From Thermaerobacter marianensis DSM 12885 (lineage in GTDB: Bacteria > Bacillota > Sulfobacillia > Thermaerobacterales > Thermaerobacteraceae): 64,000 nt of DNA. Positions 50,960 through 59,527 of this stretch are shown here, in pieces. How positions within the stretch are numbered: the stretch's first letter is position 1; each line of letters begins with the position of its first letter. The stretch spans positions 1,364,001-1,428,000 of the forward strand of contig NC_014831.1 of NCBI RefSeq assembly GCF_000184705.1, written 5' to 3'. The translations under genes were made by a program, and so were the position numbers. The notes under the pieces were generated by a model. That model was not told where the DNA came from. It did no database searches and saw only the letters and a program-made list of their open reading frames with translations.

Positions 50960-51101
50960 GGGCCGCCCCCTTCCCCGGGTGTGGCGCGGCGGGGTTCCGC
51001 GGCGGGACGGTGTCTCCTACGGGACGGCAGCCTCCGGGACGGGAACGTCCCGCGCCGCGGCGACCTCCGGCGGGCGGTGGCGGCACGGCGATGCCCGGGC
51101 G

Positions 51102-51509
51102 CTACTTCGCCCGGGCCTCCACTTCCCGCTGGGTCTCGGGAAACGCCACTCCCTGGATGTGGATGTTCACGCTGCGCACCCGCAGGCCCGTCATGGTTTC
51201 GACGGCCCGCTTGACGTTGTCCTGTACCCGTTCGGCCACCTGGGGGATGCGGACCCCGTAGTGGACGATCATGAACAGGTCGATGGTGCACTCCCGCTCG
51301 CCGACCTCGACCTTGACGCCCTTGCCGAGGTTCTTCCAGCCCAGCATCTCGGAGAGGCCGCCCACCAGGCCGCCGCTGGCCATCCCTGCCACGCCGTCGA
51401 TCTCCATGGCGGCGATCCCGGCAATGACGCTGACGACCTCGCTGGCGATGCGGATGTGGCCACCGTCGTCCTCGCCTGGCAGAGGGAGGAATTCGCCCTG
51501 CTCTTCCAT
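51102..51509 (-). CDS. Asp23/Gls24 family envelope stress protein
   Basis: A 135-residue Asp23/Gls24 (YqhY-like) protein. Core features: GHIRIASEVVSVIAGIAAMEIDGVAGM (20 quoted: IRIASEVVSVIAGIAAMEID), GVKVEVGERECTIDLFMIVHYG in part and VNIHIQGVAF. In Bacillus yqhY, next to nusB, is linked to acetyl-CoA carboxylase control; accBC, normally adjacent, is absent here. ATG at 51509 lies 10 bases after GGGAGG. A TATAAT element and two large hairpins lie upstream. Confidence 0.93.
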   Translation of the reverse strand: MEEQGEFLPLPGEDDGGHIRIASEVVSVIAGIAAMEIDGVAGMASGGLVGGLSEMLGWKNLGKGVKVEVGERECTIDLFMIVHYGVRIPQVAERVQDNVKRAVETMTGLRVRSVNIHIQGVAFPETQREVEARAK

Positions 51510-51566
51510 CGACGCCACACCTCCCGCGCCGCGCGGGCCGGCTCCGGGAACCGCCGCGACGCTGAC

Positions 51567-51572
51567 ATTATA
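51567..51572 (-). promoter_or_regulatory. Candidate -10 element for the asp23-nusB operon
   Basis: A perfect TATAAT on the minus strand, 58 bases before the asp23 ATG and immediately after a hairpin arm. The best -35 is TGGCCG at 18 bp, weak and inside the hairpin. An AT hexamer in such GC-rich DNA is suggestive. Confidence 0.45.
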
Positions 51573-51575
51573 CAG

Positions 51576-51615
51576 TGGCCGCGGCAACCGCGGCCAGCCG
51601 CGGTTGCCGCGGCCA
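51576..51615. repeat. Perfect 18-bp inverted repeat (hairpin), spoIIIAH-asp23
   Basis: Arms at 51576-51593 and 51598-51615 are perfectly complementary with a 4-base CCAG loop. It probably ends spoIIIA transcription although no T tract follows. Confidence 0.85.
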
Positions 51616-51623
51616 AGCAAGGC

Positions 51624-51658
51624 CCGGCGGCCGCCCGGCCCGGCCGGGCGGCCGCCGG
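51624..51658. repeat. Perfect 17-bp inverted repeat directly after spoIIIAH
   Basis: Arms of up to 17 bp meet around base 51641 with virtually no loop (realistic stem ~15 bp). It starts 9 bases after the spoIIIAH stop, just before the second hairpin. Candidate GC-only terminator. Confidence 0.8.
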
Positions 51659-51666
51659 CCTCCCTC

Positions 51667-52290
51667 TCAGCTGTTGCGGGTGACGATGCGGATGCCCTCA
51701 TACCCGATGCCCGTCACCTGCCGGACGATGTCAGCGATGCGGGCCGCGTCGGCCTGGGCAAAGCGGTCCGCCTTCACCACCACGATGGCCGCCTGGTCGT
51801 AGACGAACACCACGGCGTCTTCGTAACCCTTGCTGCGGATCAGCTGCTCGATCTGCTGCTCCACGCCCTGGCGCTGGGTCAGCTGGACCAGGGCCTGCTG
51901 GGCCTGCTCGCGGGCGCTGGCGCTGGCGTTGGGGTCGCTGGCGATGGCCTGGAGCTGCTCGACCTGCCGGTCGTAGATCGCCGTGCGCTGGACCCGCAGC
52001 TCGGCGAAGCTCCCCGCCTCCGCGCCGGGCGCCGTCCCCTCCAATGCCGCCCAACCGGCCTCGCCCGCGGCGGTGCCGCCGGGCAGGGTGCCCATGTCCG
52101 CTCCGGTGCCCTCGGGGCCGGCGGTGCCGGTACCCTGCTGGTCGAAGCCGACGGTGCCCGTGCTGCCGTCGTAGAGGGCGCTCTGGTGGTTGAAATCGTC
52201 CCACTTGGCGGCGATGTAGGCGAAGACCACCGCCACCACCACCAGGAAGACCAGGAACCTTGCCGGCGAGCCGGCTTGCACCTTGCTCAT
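51667..52290 (-). CDS. spoIIIAH: Stage III sporulation protein AH
   Basis: SpoIIIAH, the mother-cell membrane protein that meets SpoIIQ across the intermembrane space to form the feeding-tube channel. One N-terminal membrane segment (residues ~11-28), an Ala/Gly/Thr-rich stalk (40-95) and a C-terminal ring-building domain (about 100-205) with EQAQQALVQLTQRQGVEQQI and IVVVKADRFAQADAARIADI. ATG at 52290 with an AAGGGGG site. Last gene of spoIIIA; followed by two hairpins. Confidence 0.94.
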   Translation of the reverse strand: MSKVQAGSPARFLVFLVVVAVVFAYIAAKWDDFNHQSALYDGSTGTVGFDQQGTGTAGPEGTGADMGTLPGGTAAGEAGWAALEGTAPGAEAGSFAELRVQRTAIYDRQVEQLQAIASDPNASASAREQAQQALVQLTQRQGVEQQIEQLIRSKGYEDAVVFVYDQAAIVVVKADRFAQADAARIADIVRQVTGIGYEGIRIVTRNS

Positions 52291-52382
52291 CTTCGGACCC
52301 CCTTATCGCCAAACTGGTCCGGCCACGCCGGGTCCCGCGTCGGGGTGAGGCCCGGGCCGGGCGCGGGCTTTGAGGCTGTGCC

Positions 52383-53018
52383 TTACGGGCTCGCACCGGC
52401 GCCGGGCCGTCCGGCCAGGACCATCACCCGGTGCAGGGGCAGGTGCAGGTAGGTGGCCACCGCCTCGGTCAGGGCGGCGCGCACCGCGGGGTTGGCAGCC
52501 CCTTCGGCCACCACCAGCACCCCGGCGATCTCCACCGCATCCACCTGGCTGATCAGCGCCTCGTCGTTCCCCCCTCCCAGGAGCAGCTGGCGCTCGTCCC
52601 GCTGCTCGGTGGTCGTCCGGCGGCCACCCCCGGAGTCCTGCTCCTCGGTGCGGCGCTCGGTGGACACCTGGTCGGACGCGTACTGGTACCGGGGGCCCCG
52701 GGCCAGGTGAACCTCCACCTGCACCCGGCCCGCCCCCTCCACGGCCGACAGGATGGCCTCCATCCGGGCCGCCAGCTGGGCGGCCATGGGTTCCAGGGGA
52801 TCCACGGCCGCCGCCGTGGCGGGGGCGACCGTGGGCCGGGAGGGCGCCACCGCGGGCCCGGCCGGCCGGTGCTCCGGCCGGAGCTGGCCCGCCAGCAGCA
52901 GCGCCACGCCCACCACCAGGGCGGCGGCGAGCAGCAGCTGCTGCCGCCGGCGGGGGTCGCGCCAGTCCGTGGTCAGGGCCAGCCAGGCCTTGCCGCCCTC
53001 ACCGCGTTCCACCGGCAT
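52383..53018 (-). CDS. spoIIIAG: Stage III sporulation protein AG
   Basis: SpoIIIAG, 211 residues, a ring-forming channel protein. One membrane helix (about residues 28-45), then a ring-building domain related to secretion-system rings: AILSAVEGAGRVQVEVHLA, a long beta-hairpin region rich in Glu/Arg/Thr, and VEIAGVLVVAEGAANPAVRA. ATG at 53018 overlaps spoIIIAF by 20 nt behind GGAGGGAGG. Confidence 0.94.
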   Translation of the reverse strand: MPVERGEGGKAWLALTTDWRDPRRRQQLLLAAALVVGVALLLAGQLRPEHRPAGPAVAPSRPTVAPATAAAVDPLEPMAAQLAARMEAILSAVEGAGRVQVEVHLARGPRYQYASDQVSTERRTEEQDSGGGRRTTTEQRDERQLLLGGGNDEALISQVDAVEIAGVLVVAEGAANPAVRAALTEAVATYLHLPLHRVMVLAGRPGAGASP

Positions 53019-53910
53019 CACCTCCCTCCACGGCTTCCACCCACACGACCCGGACCGCCGTCGGATCCAGGTCCAGGCGGGCGGCCAGCGCCTGGCGCAC
53101 CCGCCCCTCCAGCACCCGGCGCGTTCCCGCGGGCAGCATGACCTCCCTCTCGGCCCCGGCCGCCGGTGCGGTACCGGAACCCCCGGTCGCACCGGATCCG
53201 CCCAACGTCCCGGCGCCCCCGGACCCGCGCGCCCTGCCGGCCCCGGCCGCGGCTCCGCCGGCGGGGCCGATGGGGCCGATGCGCACGGGCTCCACCGGCT
53301 GGATGGACGGGCCGGGTGCCGCCTGGGGCGAGAACCCACCGGCGGGCGGCGCTTCCGCCGCGGGTCCGGTCCCCGGGGCCGCCCCGTTGCCACCGGCTGA
53401 GACGCCCCCCGGGACCGCCCCGCTGCCGCCGGCAGGCACCACCACCCGGGCAGGCAGGTGGATCGTCACGCCCGTCACGGCACCCCACCGGGGCGAGGAA
53501 GGATCCGCCACCAGGTCCAGGTCGATGGCCAGGGGCTCCATGCCGGCCGCCGCCCTCACCTCCTCCCGGACCAGCGCCACCAGCCGCTGGCGGTGCACCT
53601 CGAGGGCCAGGCTACGGGTGCGGTCCCGGGCTGCTTCCAGGAGGGCGTCGTTCACCCCGCCCTGCGAACCGCCCCCAGCCCAGGCTCCGGCGGCGGCCGC
53701 CTCCAGGGCCCGCTGCCAGGCGGGCACCAGGTCTGCCGGCTCGCTGTTCAGCCAGGCCAGGACGGGCCGGATGATGGCCAGCAGCACCAGCAGGCCCAGC
53801 ACCACCTGCACGTAGCGGCGCACGGCCCCCGCGGGCAGGGCCAGTTCCACCACCCCGGTCAGGATCAGCACCAGCACCACCTGGCGGATCCACTCGCCCA
53901 GCGCGCCCAT
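52999..53910 (-). CDS. spoIIIAF: Stage III sporulation protein AF
   Basis: SpoIIIAF, two N-terminal membrane helices (residues ~6-28 and 33-52: VVLGLLVLLAIIRPVLAWL) and a C-terminal extracytoplasmic domain. At 303 residues it is about 100 longer than Bacillus SpoIIIAF. Residues ~160-255 are a Gly/Ala/Pro/Ser-rich insert that splits the domain before the last conserved segment (VRQALAARLDLDPTAVRVVWVE in part). Confidence 0.9.
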   Translation of the reverse strand: MGALGEWIRQVVLVLILTGVVELALPAGAVRRYVQVVLGLLVLLAIIRPVLAWLNSEPADLVPAWQRALEAAAAGAWAGGGSQGGVNDALLEAARDRTRSLALEVHRQRLVALVREEVRAAAGMEPLAIDLDLVADPSSPRWGAVTGVTIHLPARVVVPAGGSGAVPGGVSAGGNGAAPGTGPAAEAPPAGGFSPQAAPGPSIQPVEPVRIGPIGPAGGAAAGAGRARGSGGAGTLGGSGATGGSGTAPAAGAEREVMLPAGTRRVLEGRVRQALAARLDLDPTAVRVVWVEAVEGGDAGGTR

Positions 53911-53920
53911 GCCGGCCCTC

Positions 53921-55393
53921 CTAGCGCATCATCACGGCGGCGTTGCCGGCGGCCAGCATCACCGCCAGCACGATGAAGAACATCAGCCCGACCACGGCGG
54001 TGGCCGCCCCCACCAGCACCAGGTGGTCGCCCATGGACTGCAGGGCGCCCGTGACGTGGCCCGGCCCCACGGGCTGGATGGCTGCCGCCACCAGGCGATA
54101 GACGAAGACCAGGGCCACCAGCTTCAGCAGCGGGAAGGCGACCAGGGCGAAGACGGCCAGCAGCCCCAGCAGGTTGACGGCGTTCTTCAGCAGCAGCGAC
54201 GAGGTCACGACCAGCTCGACGGAATCGGCCAGCATCCCCCCGACCACGGGCACGAAGGCACCCACCAGGTACTTGGCGGTGCGCAGGGCGATGCCGTCCG
54301 CCACGGTGCCCGCCGCCCCCTGGATCGCCACCACGGCCAGGAACACCGTGCCGGCCAGTCCCAGGATCAGCAGGGCCGCCTGGCGCAGCAGCCGGGACAG
54401 CCCCGACAGGGAGGTCCCCACAGGGAAGTGACCGGCGATGTCCACCACCGCGGCCAGGAAGATCAGCGGCAGCACCCACTGGCCGATGATCACGCTGGTG
54501 GAGTGGGCGGTGGCCACCACCAGTGGGTGCAGGATGCCCGCCGTGGCCAGGGCGCCCGTGCTGGCCATCAGCGTCAGAAGAACCGGCAGGCTGGCCAGCA
54601 GGAAGTCGACCAGCCCCTGGATGGCTTGCTGGCTGATGGCCAGGGCGTCGCGGAAGCTCACCAGGGCCAGGGCGATCGGGGCCAGGTAGGTGACGGCGTA
54701 GGCCGCCCGGGCGACGGCCTCGTTGTCAAAGGCGTTCTCGATGGCCTGCAGGACGGCCAGCAGCACCGCCAGCACCAGCAGGCGCAGCAGCAGGCCGCCG
54801 TTGGTGATCACCTCGCCCGCCAGGGCGCGGAGCAGGGCACCGAAGAGGTCGCCGGCGTCCCAGGGCAGTTCTCCCTGGCGCAGGGCCTTGAGGGTGTGCT
54901 CCCAGTCCAGGCCGGGAAGGGCCTCCCCCACCTGCTGGCGGACCCGATCCAGAGCTTCCAGGAAGCTCCCCGCCCCCTCGGTCTCCTCCCACTGCCGCTT
55001 GGTCAGCTGTTCCAGGTCGACGGCCGCCGCGACCCCCGCCCCGGGGGCCGCCGTCCTGTCCCAGCCGGCTGCAGAGCCTGGAGCCGCCACCGGGTACCCC
55101 GCAGCATGGGCAGCCGCCGCCGGCGCAGCGGCCGGCATCATGGGCTCCCCGGGGCCCGCCTTGGCCGCCGGGACGGCGGCGGTGGCTCCGGCCGGGACCG
55201 CCGTGCCCGGAAGGAAGGGCACGATCATGAGGGCCAGGGCGGCGACGACGATCCGGCTCACCGGCCGGGTTCGACCGGACCGGCGGGAGCCGTCCCGGGC
55301 CACGCCCCGGGCCCGGAACCCGGCGCCGGCGGGTTCCACGGCCGCCCCGGCCCCGTGGATCGGCTGCGCCTCCTTTCCCGTCCCGGCCGCCAC
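53921..55393 (-). CDS. spoIIIAE: Stage III sporulation protein AE
   Basis: SpoIIIAE, the polytopic core membrane protein of the channel. A signal-like segment (SRIVVAALALMIVPFLPGT) is followed by a linker and about eight membrane helices from residue ~200. Family segments: FLEALDRVRQQVGEALPGLDW, HPLVVATAHSTSVIIGQWVLP (in part) and VGAFVPVVGGMLADSVELVV. Of several starts GTG 55393 has the best spaced GGGGAGG site; this adds ~45 residues before the signal and gives 490 residues against ~400 in Bacillus. The 265 bp before it show no gene, an unusual gap in this operon. Confidence 0.9.
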   Translation of the reverse strand: MAAGTGKEAQPIHGAGAAVEPAGAGFRARGVARDGSRRSGRTRPVSRIVVAALALMIVPFLPGTAVPAGATAAVPAAKAGPGEPMMPAAAPAAAAHAAGYPVAAPGSAAGWDRTAAPGAGVAAAVDLEQLTKRQWEETEGAGSFLEALDRVRQQVGEALPGLDWEHTLKALRQGELPWDAGDLFGALLRALAGEVITNGGLLLRLLVLAVLLAVLQAIENAFDNEAVARAAYAVTYLAPIALALVSFRDALAISQQAIQGLVDFLLASLPVLLTLMASTGALATAGILHPLVVATAHSTSVIIGQWVLPLIFLAAVVDIAGHFPVGTSLSGLSRLLRQAALLILGLAGTVFLAVVAIQGAAGTVADGIALRTAKYLVGAFVPVVGGMLADSVELVVTSSLLLKNAVNLLGLLAVFALVAFPLLKLVALVFVYRLVAAAIQPVGPGHVTGALQSMGDHLVLVGAATAVVGLMFFIVLAVMLAAGNAAVMMR

Positions 55394-55658
55394 GCCGTCC
55401 ACCTCCCCTATCGCCCTTCGCCCGCCGGAAGGCCCGCCGGCCCTTGCGCCCGGCTTCCGGGGGCCCGCCGGTCCTCGCCGGTTCTGCCACCCGTGCCGCC
55501 GGCACCGGCCCGCGGCGCCCGGTTCGACCCGCACCCGGGCCCCCAGCCGGCCGCCGGACCACCGGCACCGGTCCGGCCGGCGGCGCTGCCGGGACCGGAG
55601 GCCACCGGCCGCCGGTGCCGCCCGCCGCCTGCCCCTCATGCCCTCCGCCGCCGGCGGC

Positions 55659-56048
55659 CTACGCCGGCAGCAGCCCGACCAGCAGTTCCAGCACCGCCAT
55701 GAGGATGGGGACCGCCAGCAGCAGGATCACCACCTTGCCCGCCAGCTCGACCTTGGCTGCCAGGGCCGACTCCCCGGCGTCGCGGCACAGCTGGGCGCCG
55801 AACTCGGCCAGGTACGCCACCCCGACGATCTTGAGCAGCGTCGCGGTGTAGCGGGTATCCAGGTTGGCCCGGTCCGCCACCTGCTCCAGGATCCGGACGA
55901 TGGCCGCGATGTCGTCCACCAGCAGGAGGAACACGGCCACGGCGGTCACGACGCTGAGCAGCACCGCCCACTCGGGCCGGGCCTGCCGCAGCAGCACCAG
56001 CAGGACGCTGGCCACCAGGGCGATGCCGACTACCTGGGCGATGGTCAT
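55659..56048 (-). CDS. spoIIIAD: Stage III sporulation protein AD
   Basis: SpoIIIAD, a 129-residue membrane protein with three or four helices, starting TIAQVVGIALVASVLLVLLR. The LLKIVGVAYLAEFGAQLCRDAGE segment (20 quoted: LLKIVGVAYLAEFGAQLCRD) is the family signature. ATG at 56048 follows spoIIIAC by 5 bp without a strong ribosome site, so coupling is likely. Confidence 0.94.
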   Translation of the reverse strand: MTIAQVVGIALVASVLLVLLRQARPEWAVLLSVVTAVAVFLLLVDDIAAIVRILEQVADRANLDTRYTATLLKIVGVAYLAEFGAQLCRDAGESALAAKVELAGKVVILLLAVPILMAVLELLVGLLPA

Positions 56049-56053
56049 GGCTC

Positions 56054-56254
56054 TCAGCCCAGATCGAAGAGATTTTGAATGGTCTCGAACAGCTCGACGA
56101 TGACCTGGACCGTCATCCACAGCACCACCGCCAACCCGGCCAGCAGGACGGTGAAGGCGTACTCCTCCCGGCCCGCCGTCTTGAGCAGGGTGTAGATCAC
56201 GGTGACGATGATGCCGATGCCGGCCAGCCGGAGGATCAGGTTGGGGTCGATCAC
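56054..56254 (-). CDS. spoIIIAC: Stage III sporulation protein AC
   Basis: SpoIIIAC, 66 residues, two membrane helices; starts IDPNLILRLAGIGIIVTVIY, ends VELFETIQNLFDLG. Length and sequence fit the family closely. GTG at 56254, 25 bp after spoIIIAB. Confidence 0.95.
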   Translation of the reverse strand: MIDPNLILRLAGIGIIVTVIYTLLKTAGREEYAFTVLLAGLAVVLWMTVQVIVELFETIQNLFDLG

Positions 56255-56279
56255 CGCCAGGCCTCCTCCCCTCCCGCCG

Positions 56280-56795
56280 CTAGAGCAGCAGCAGCCCGAT
56301 GAAGGCGCCCGCCAGGAGGCCGCCGTACCGGTAGATCCGGCCCCAGCGCTGGTCCAGGTCCCGGGCCACCGCCTCCGCCGCCTCCAGCCGGGCCATGGCC
56401 AGCCGCAAGTGACGAACCTGGTCGTCCCGGTCGGTGGCGCCGAGGTAAGGCCCGACGGCCCGCAGGATCGCCCGGTCGTCCGGGGTCAGGCCGCCGGTCC
56501 GGACCGCCGCCGCCACCGCCTCGTCCCATGCCGCCGCCGCTCCCAGGGACCGGGGCGGGGCCAGGCGGGCCGCCGCCGTCCGGAACAGGGTGGCCGCCGG
56601 GTCCGGGTAGAACCCGGCGATGCGGGCGAAGGCCTCGGGGAGGGGGACGGCCCCGAAGGCGATCTCGCTTTCCAGGGCCTGCAGGGCGGTGCGCAAGATC
56701 CGCAGGTCGCCCGGCCGGCGCCCGAGCTCGGTGGCCCGCTGCCAGCCCCAGGCCGAGCACGCGGTCACGACCAGGACGAAACCCACCCATCCCAT
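56280..56795 (-). CDS. spoIIIAB: Stage III sporulation protein AB
   Basis: SpoIIIAB, 171 residues, exactly the Bacillus length when started at ATG 56795 (GGAGGTGGG site, 9-base spacing). It has an N-terminal membrane segment, the ALQALESEIAFGAVPLPEAF motif (20 quoted) and a C-terminal membrane segment (YRYGGLLAGAFIGLLLL). Its fold resembles type II secretion GspF-like helical domains. The 140 bp before it carry only weakly coding sequence. Confidence 0.94.
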   Translation of the reverse strand: MGWVGFVLVVTACSAWGWQRATELGRRPGDLRILRTALQALESEIAFGAVPLPEAFARIAGFYPDPAATLFRTAAARLAPPRSLGAAAAWDEAVAAAVRTGGLTPDDRAILRAVGPYLGATDRDDQVRHLRLAMARLEAAEAVARDLDQRWGRIYRYGGLLAGAFIGLLLL

Positions 56796-56935
56796 GGCAC
56801 CCACCTCCGGGCCGCGGCGGGATCCCCCCCACCGGCGCGATTCCGCCATGCGCCGGGCTGCCCGGCACATCCCGGGGACGGGGCACCGGCACGCGGCGGG
56901 CACCGCGACCGGTCCCCGCCGCTCCCGGGGGTCCG

Positions 56936-58111
56936 TCACGGCCGGCCGTCCGGCCCGGTGCCGCCGTCGTCCGGCGGGCCCACGCGCCGGGGGACACCGG
57001 GTAGCGGCACCCAGCGGCCGCCGGCGCCACGGGCGTAGACCGCCGCCGGGGTCCCCGGCTGGGGCCAGCGGTCCAGGACCACCAGCCGTGCAAAGGCACC
57101 GGTGGCCTCCAGGGCCCGGAGCTGGCGCCGTCCCGCCAGGTCGGCGGGGCCGCGGGCGTGGGCCGTGGCCACCACCGTCACCCCCGCACGGACGGCGTCC
57201 GCCACCGCCACGGCATCCCCCGGGCCGCCCAGCTCGTCGGTGATCAGCACCTCTGGTGACAGAGCCCGCAGGGCGAGGACGATGCCTGCCTGCTTCGGGC
57301 AGTGCTCGAGCACCGCCGTGCGCGGCCCCAGGTCAAAGGCGCCGCCGGCCGCCAGCTCGCCGCGCTCGTCCACCACCGCGACCCGCTGGGCGGTGAGCCG
57401 CCCCGGCAGGCCGGTACCGGCCAGGCGGGCCAGGTCCCGCAGCAGCGTGGTCTTGCCGCTGGCCGGCGGGCCGAGGAGCAACGTGCTGGCCAGCCGAGGG
57501 CCGGCCCGGCCGCGTTCGACCAGCCAGGGCAGCAGGGGGGCCGCGCACCCTTCCACGGCCCGGGCCCGGCGGATCACCAGGCCCCGCACGCGGCGGAACC
57601 GCTCGATGCGCCCGCCCTCCACCTGCACCTCCCCGGCCAGCCCCACCCGGTGGCCGCCGGGCAGGGTGAGGAAGCCCTGCCGTGCCTGCTCCTGCACGGC
57701 GTACCAGGAGCTGGCCGTCATGCGCTCCAGGCATGCCGCCACCTCCGCCGCCGTCACCGCCGGGGCGCGGCGGGGTTCCGCCACCAGCCGGCCGGCTTCG
57801 TCCACGAAGCCCTCCCCGCCGGCCAGGAGGAGCCACAGGGGGTGACCGGCCGTGATCCGCAGCTCGTCGATCCGGTCCCGCAGGAGCGGGTCCAGGCGCT
57901 CCAGGCGCCGGGCGAGGCTGGGTGCAAGGCACTGCACCAGGGCTGCCCACGGACCCTCCCCGCATGCCCCCGGTTCCCTCAACGGCGGCGCGGAGCGGCC
58001 CGGTCCGGCGGGTGACGTCCCGCCGTCGGGGGCCGGACCGCCCACCGGCCGGTCGTGGGCCGGAGGATACGCCGGGTGCTGCCGTGGGATGCCGTTGCCG
58101 GGCGTGGCCAT
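56936..58111 (-). CDS. spoIIIAA: Stage III sporulation protein AA (secretion-type ATPase)
   Basis: SpoIIIAA, the ATPase of the spoIIIA channel, related to secretion ATPases. Walker A is GPPASGKTTLLRDL, Walker B VLITDELGG; DELRITAGHPLWL and QGFLTLPGGHRVGLAGEV are family segments. 391 residues, with an ~50-residue Pro/Gly-rich lead and a C-terminal extension compared with Bacillus (~307). ATG at 58111 follows GGGGGCACGCCC. A possible sigma-E promoter lies just upstream. Confidence 0.94.
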   Translation of the reverse strand: MATPGNGIPRQHPAYPPAHDRPVGGPAPDGGTSPAGPGRSAPPLREPGACGEGPWAALVQCLAPSLARRLERLDPLLRDRIDELRITAGHPLWLLLAGGEGFVDEAGRLVAEPRRAPAVTAAEVAACLERMTASSWYAVQEQARQGFLTLPGGHRVGLAGEVQVEGGRIERFRRVRGLVIRRARAVEGCAAPLLPWLVERGRAGPRLASTLLLGPPASGKTTLLRDLARLAGTGLPGRLTAQRVAVVDERGELAAGGAFDLGPRTAVLEHCPKQAGIVLALRALSPEVLITDELGGPGDAVAVADAVRAGVTVVATAHARGPADLAGRRQLRALEATGAFARLVVLDRWPQPGTPAAVYARGAGGRWVPLPGVPRRVGPPDDGGTGPDGRP

Positions 58112-58141
58112 GGGCGTGCCCCCTGTCCAACCTCGTTCCCA

Positions 58142-58169
58142 GGTATATGAGGGGCTTGACCGCTTTAAC
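58142..58169 (-). promoter_or_regulatory. Possible sigma-E promoter of spoIIIA
   Basis: Minus strand GTTAAA, 14 bp, CATATACC. The -10 keeps 6 of 8 positions of the sigma-E pattern CATACAHT; the -35 is poor. It is the only AT-rich patch in the 295 bp before spoIIIAA, whose Bacillus counterpart is sigma-E controlled. Confidence 0.35.
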
Positions 58170-58406
58170 ACCCTGGGGGACAGGTCGCGTGCAACCCGGG
58201 CGGACGGCGGGGGCCGCGGGAAGGGCGGTGGCGGTGAGAACGGCGGCGGCACCGCTGCGAACAACGAATGCGCCCAGGCCTTCGGCCTGGGCGTAGCGCG
58301 CTCATCCTGGCCGCGGCTGGTGCCTCCCCGTGGTGGAGGCACCGGCGAGGGGCCGGGTGGGCGGGATCCGTCTGGGCCCCGCGCACCTGTCGGGGATCCG
58401 GCCGCT

Positions 58407-59246
58407 TCAGAAGGGGGCCACCGGAGCGGGGGCGGAACTGGTGGCGGGACCGGTGGGGGCGGGGCGGCCGGGCTCCGCCATCTGACCGGCTGCCCCGTCG
58501 CCGGCGGGGCGGCCGGCCGTACCCTGCCGCTCCGCCGTCAGGGGATCCTCCTGCTCGTCGGGATCGGCATCGGGCAGGAAGTCGTGGACGATCTCGCCGC
58601 AGTTGGGGCATTCCCACTCGAACTCGTTCTCGCCGTCCTCGGGCGCGCGGTCGAACTCTAGCTGATCCCGCGCCACGGCGTAGGTGGTGCCGCAGTGGGG
58701 GCATTCGAGGAGCAGACCGTCCACCAGTTCTTCCTGCTGCTTGCCCCGCTGCCGGCGGGAGCCGGTCCGGTACTGGCCGGCAGCACGCCTGCGGCCCGCG
58801 GCGCCGCTAGCCGGTCCGCCGTCTTCCTTCCCGCCGCCGGCCCTCCCGCCGGCCTCGCCCGCCCCCCGGGTGGGGATGCCGGATTCGAAGACCACGGCGC
58901 CCTCGAAATCGGCCGGTGCCGCCTCATCCCGGTCCCCGTCCCCGTCCTCGGCGCCGGCCCACGCCTCGCCGTCGTCCAGCGGCTCTTCCTCACCCCAGAG
59001 GTCGTCGGCCTGGCCGTCGTCCTCGCCGTTGACCGCTTCCTCCAGGTCGAACAGGTCCTGGTCCAGCTCGTCCAGATACTCGGCCAGCTCCGCCAGCCGG
59101 CTGTCCAGCCGCTCCATCTCCTCGGCCATGGCGTCCAGCACGTCGATGATGCCGGCCAGCACCCGCCCCTCCGGTGTGTGGGCGGCGACGTCGATTCCCG
59201 CCGCTAGGCCGTTCAGGTAGGCCACGCGCTGCCGCAACCGGCCCAT
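58407..59246 (-). CDS. CD1247-like protein with C-terminal zinc ribbon
   Basis: A 279-residue protein of the family with a CD1247 N-terminal domain, usually found next to spoIIIAA in Clostridia. Residues 1-75 form the conserved helical segment (RVAYLNGLAAGIDVAAHT, ILDVLDAMAEEMERLDSRL-type coiled coil). An acidic Gly/Ala-rich linker leads to a zinc ribbon with CPHCG and CPNCG (about residues 185-220). The function is unknown. ATG at 59246 follows AAAGGGGGG. A perfect 17-bp hairpin lies 65 bases upstream. Confidence 0.82.
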   Translation of the reverse strand: MGRLRQRVAYLNGLAAGIDVAAHTPEGRVLAGIIDVLDAMAEEMERLDSRLAELAEYLDELDQDLFDLEEAVNGEDDGQADDLWGEEEPLDDGEAWAGAEDGDGDRDEAAPADFEGAVVFESGIPTRGAGEAGGRAGGGKEDGGPASGAAGRRRAAGQYRTGSRRQRGKQQEELVDGLLLECPHCGTTYAVARDQLEFDRAPEDGENEFEWECPNCGEIVHDFLPDADPDEQEDPLTAERQGTAGRPAGDGAAGQMAEPGRPAPTGPATSSAPAPVAPF

Positions 59247-59311
59247 GGCTTCGCCCCCCTTTGCGACTTCGCGGTACCCCGGCGTGTCGCACCCCTGTCC
59301 TTACAAATGTG

Positions 59312-59350
59312 CCCGGGGGGCGGGCGCGGTAGTCGCGCCCGCCCCCCGGG
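59312..59350. repeat. Perfect 17-bp inverted repeat between efp and the CD1247-like gene
   Basis: Arms at 59312-59328 and 59334-59350 with a 5-base loop. After it the minus strand reads CACATTTG, a short weak T run. It is a likely terminator for the gcv-apt-efp operon or a control hairpin in the leader of the next gene. Confidence 0.85.
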
Positions 59351-59527
59351 CCGGTTCGTCCGGTCCCACCGGGCGGCGGACCGGCGAGCGGCTCCGGACG
59401 GGAGAACCGCGGGAGCCGGTGCGAAGTGCCGGGTCGGTGAGGCGTCGGGTCCGGTGCACCGGTAGGAGCCGTGCGCCGGCGGGGCCGCCGCGGCGGTGGG
59501 GCGCCGCCGCGCCTCACCGGGCCGCGG

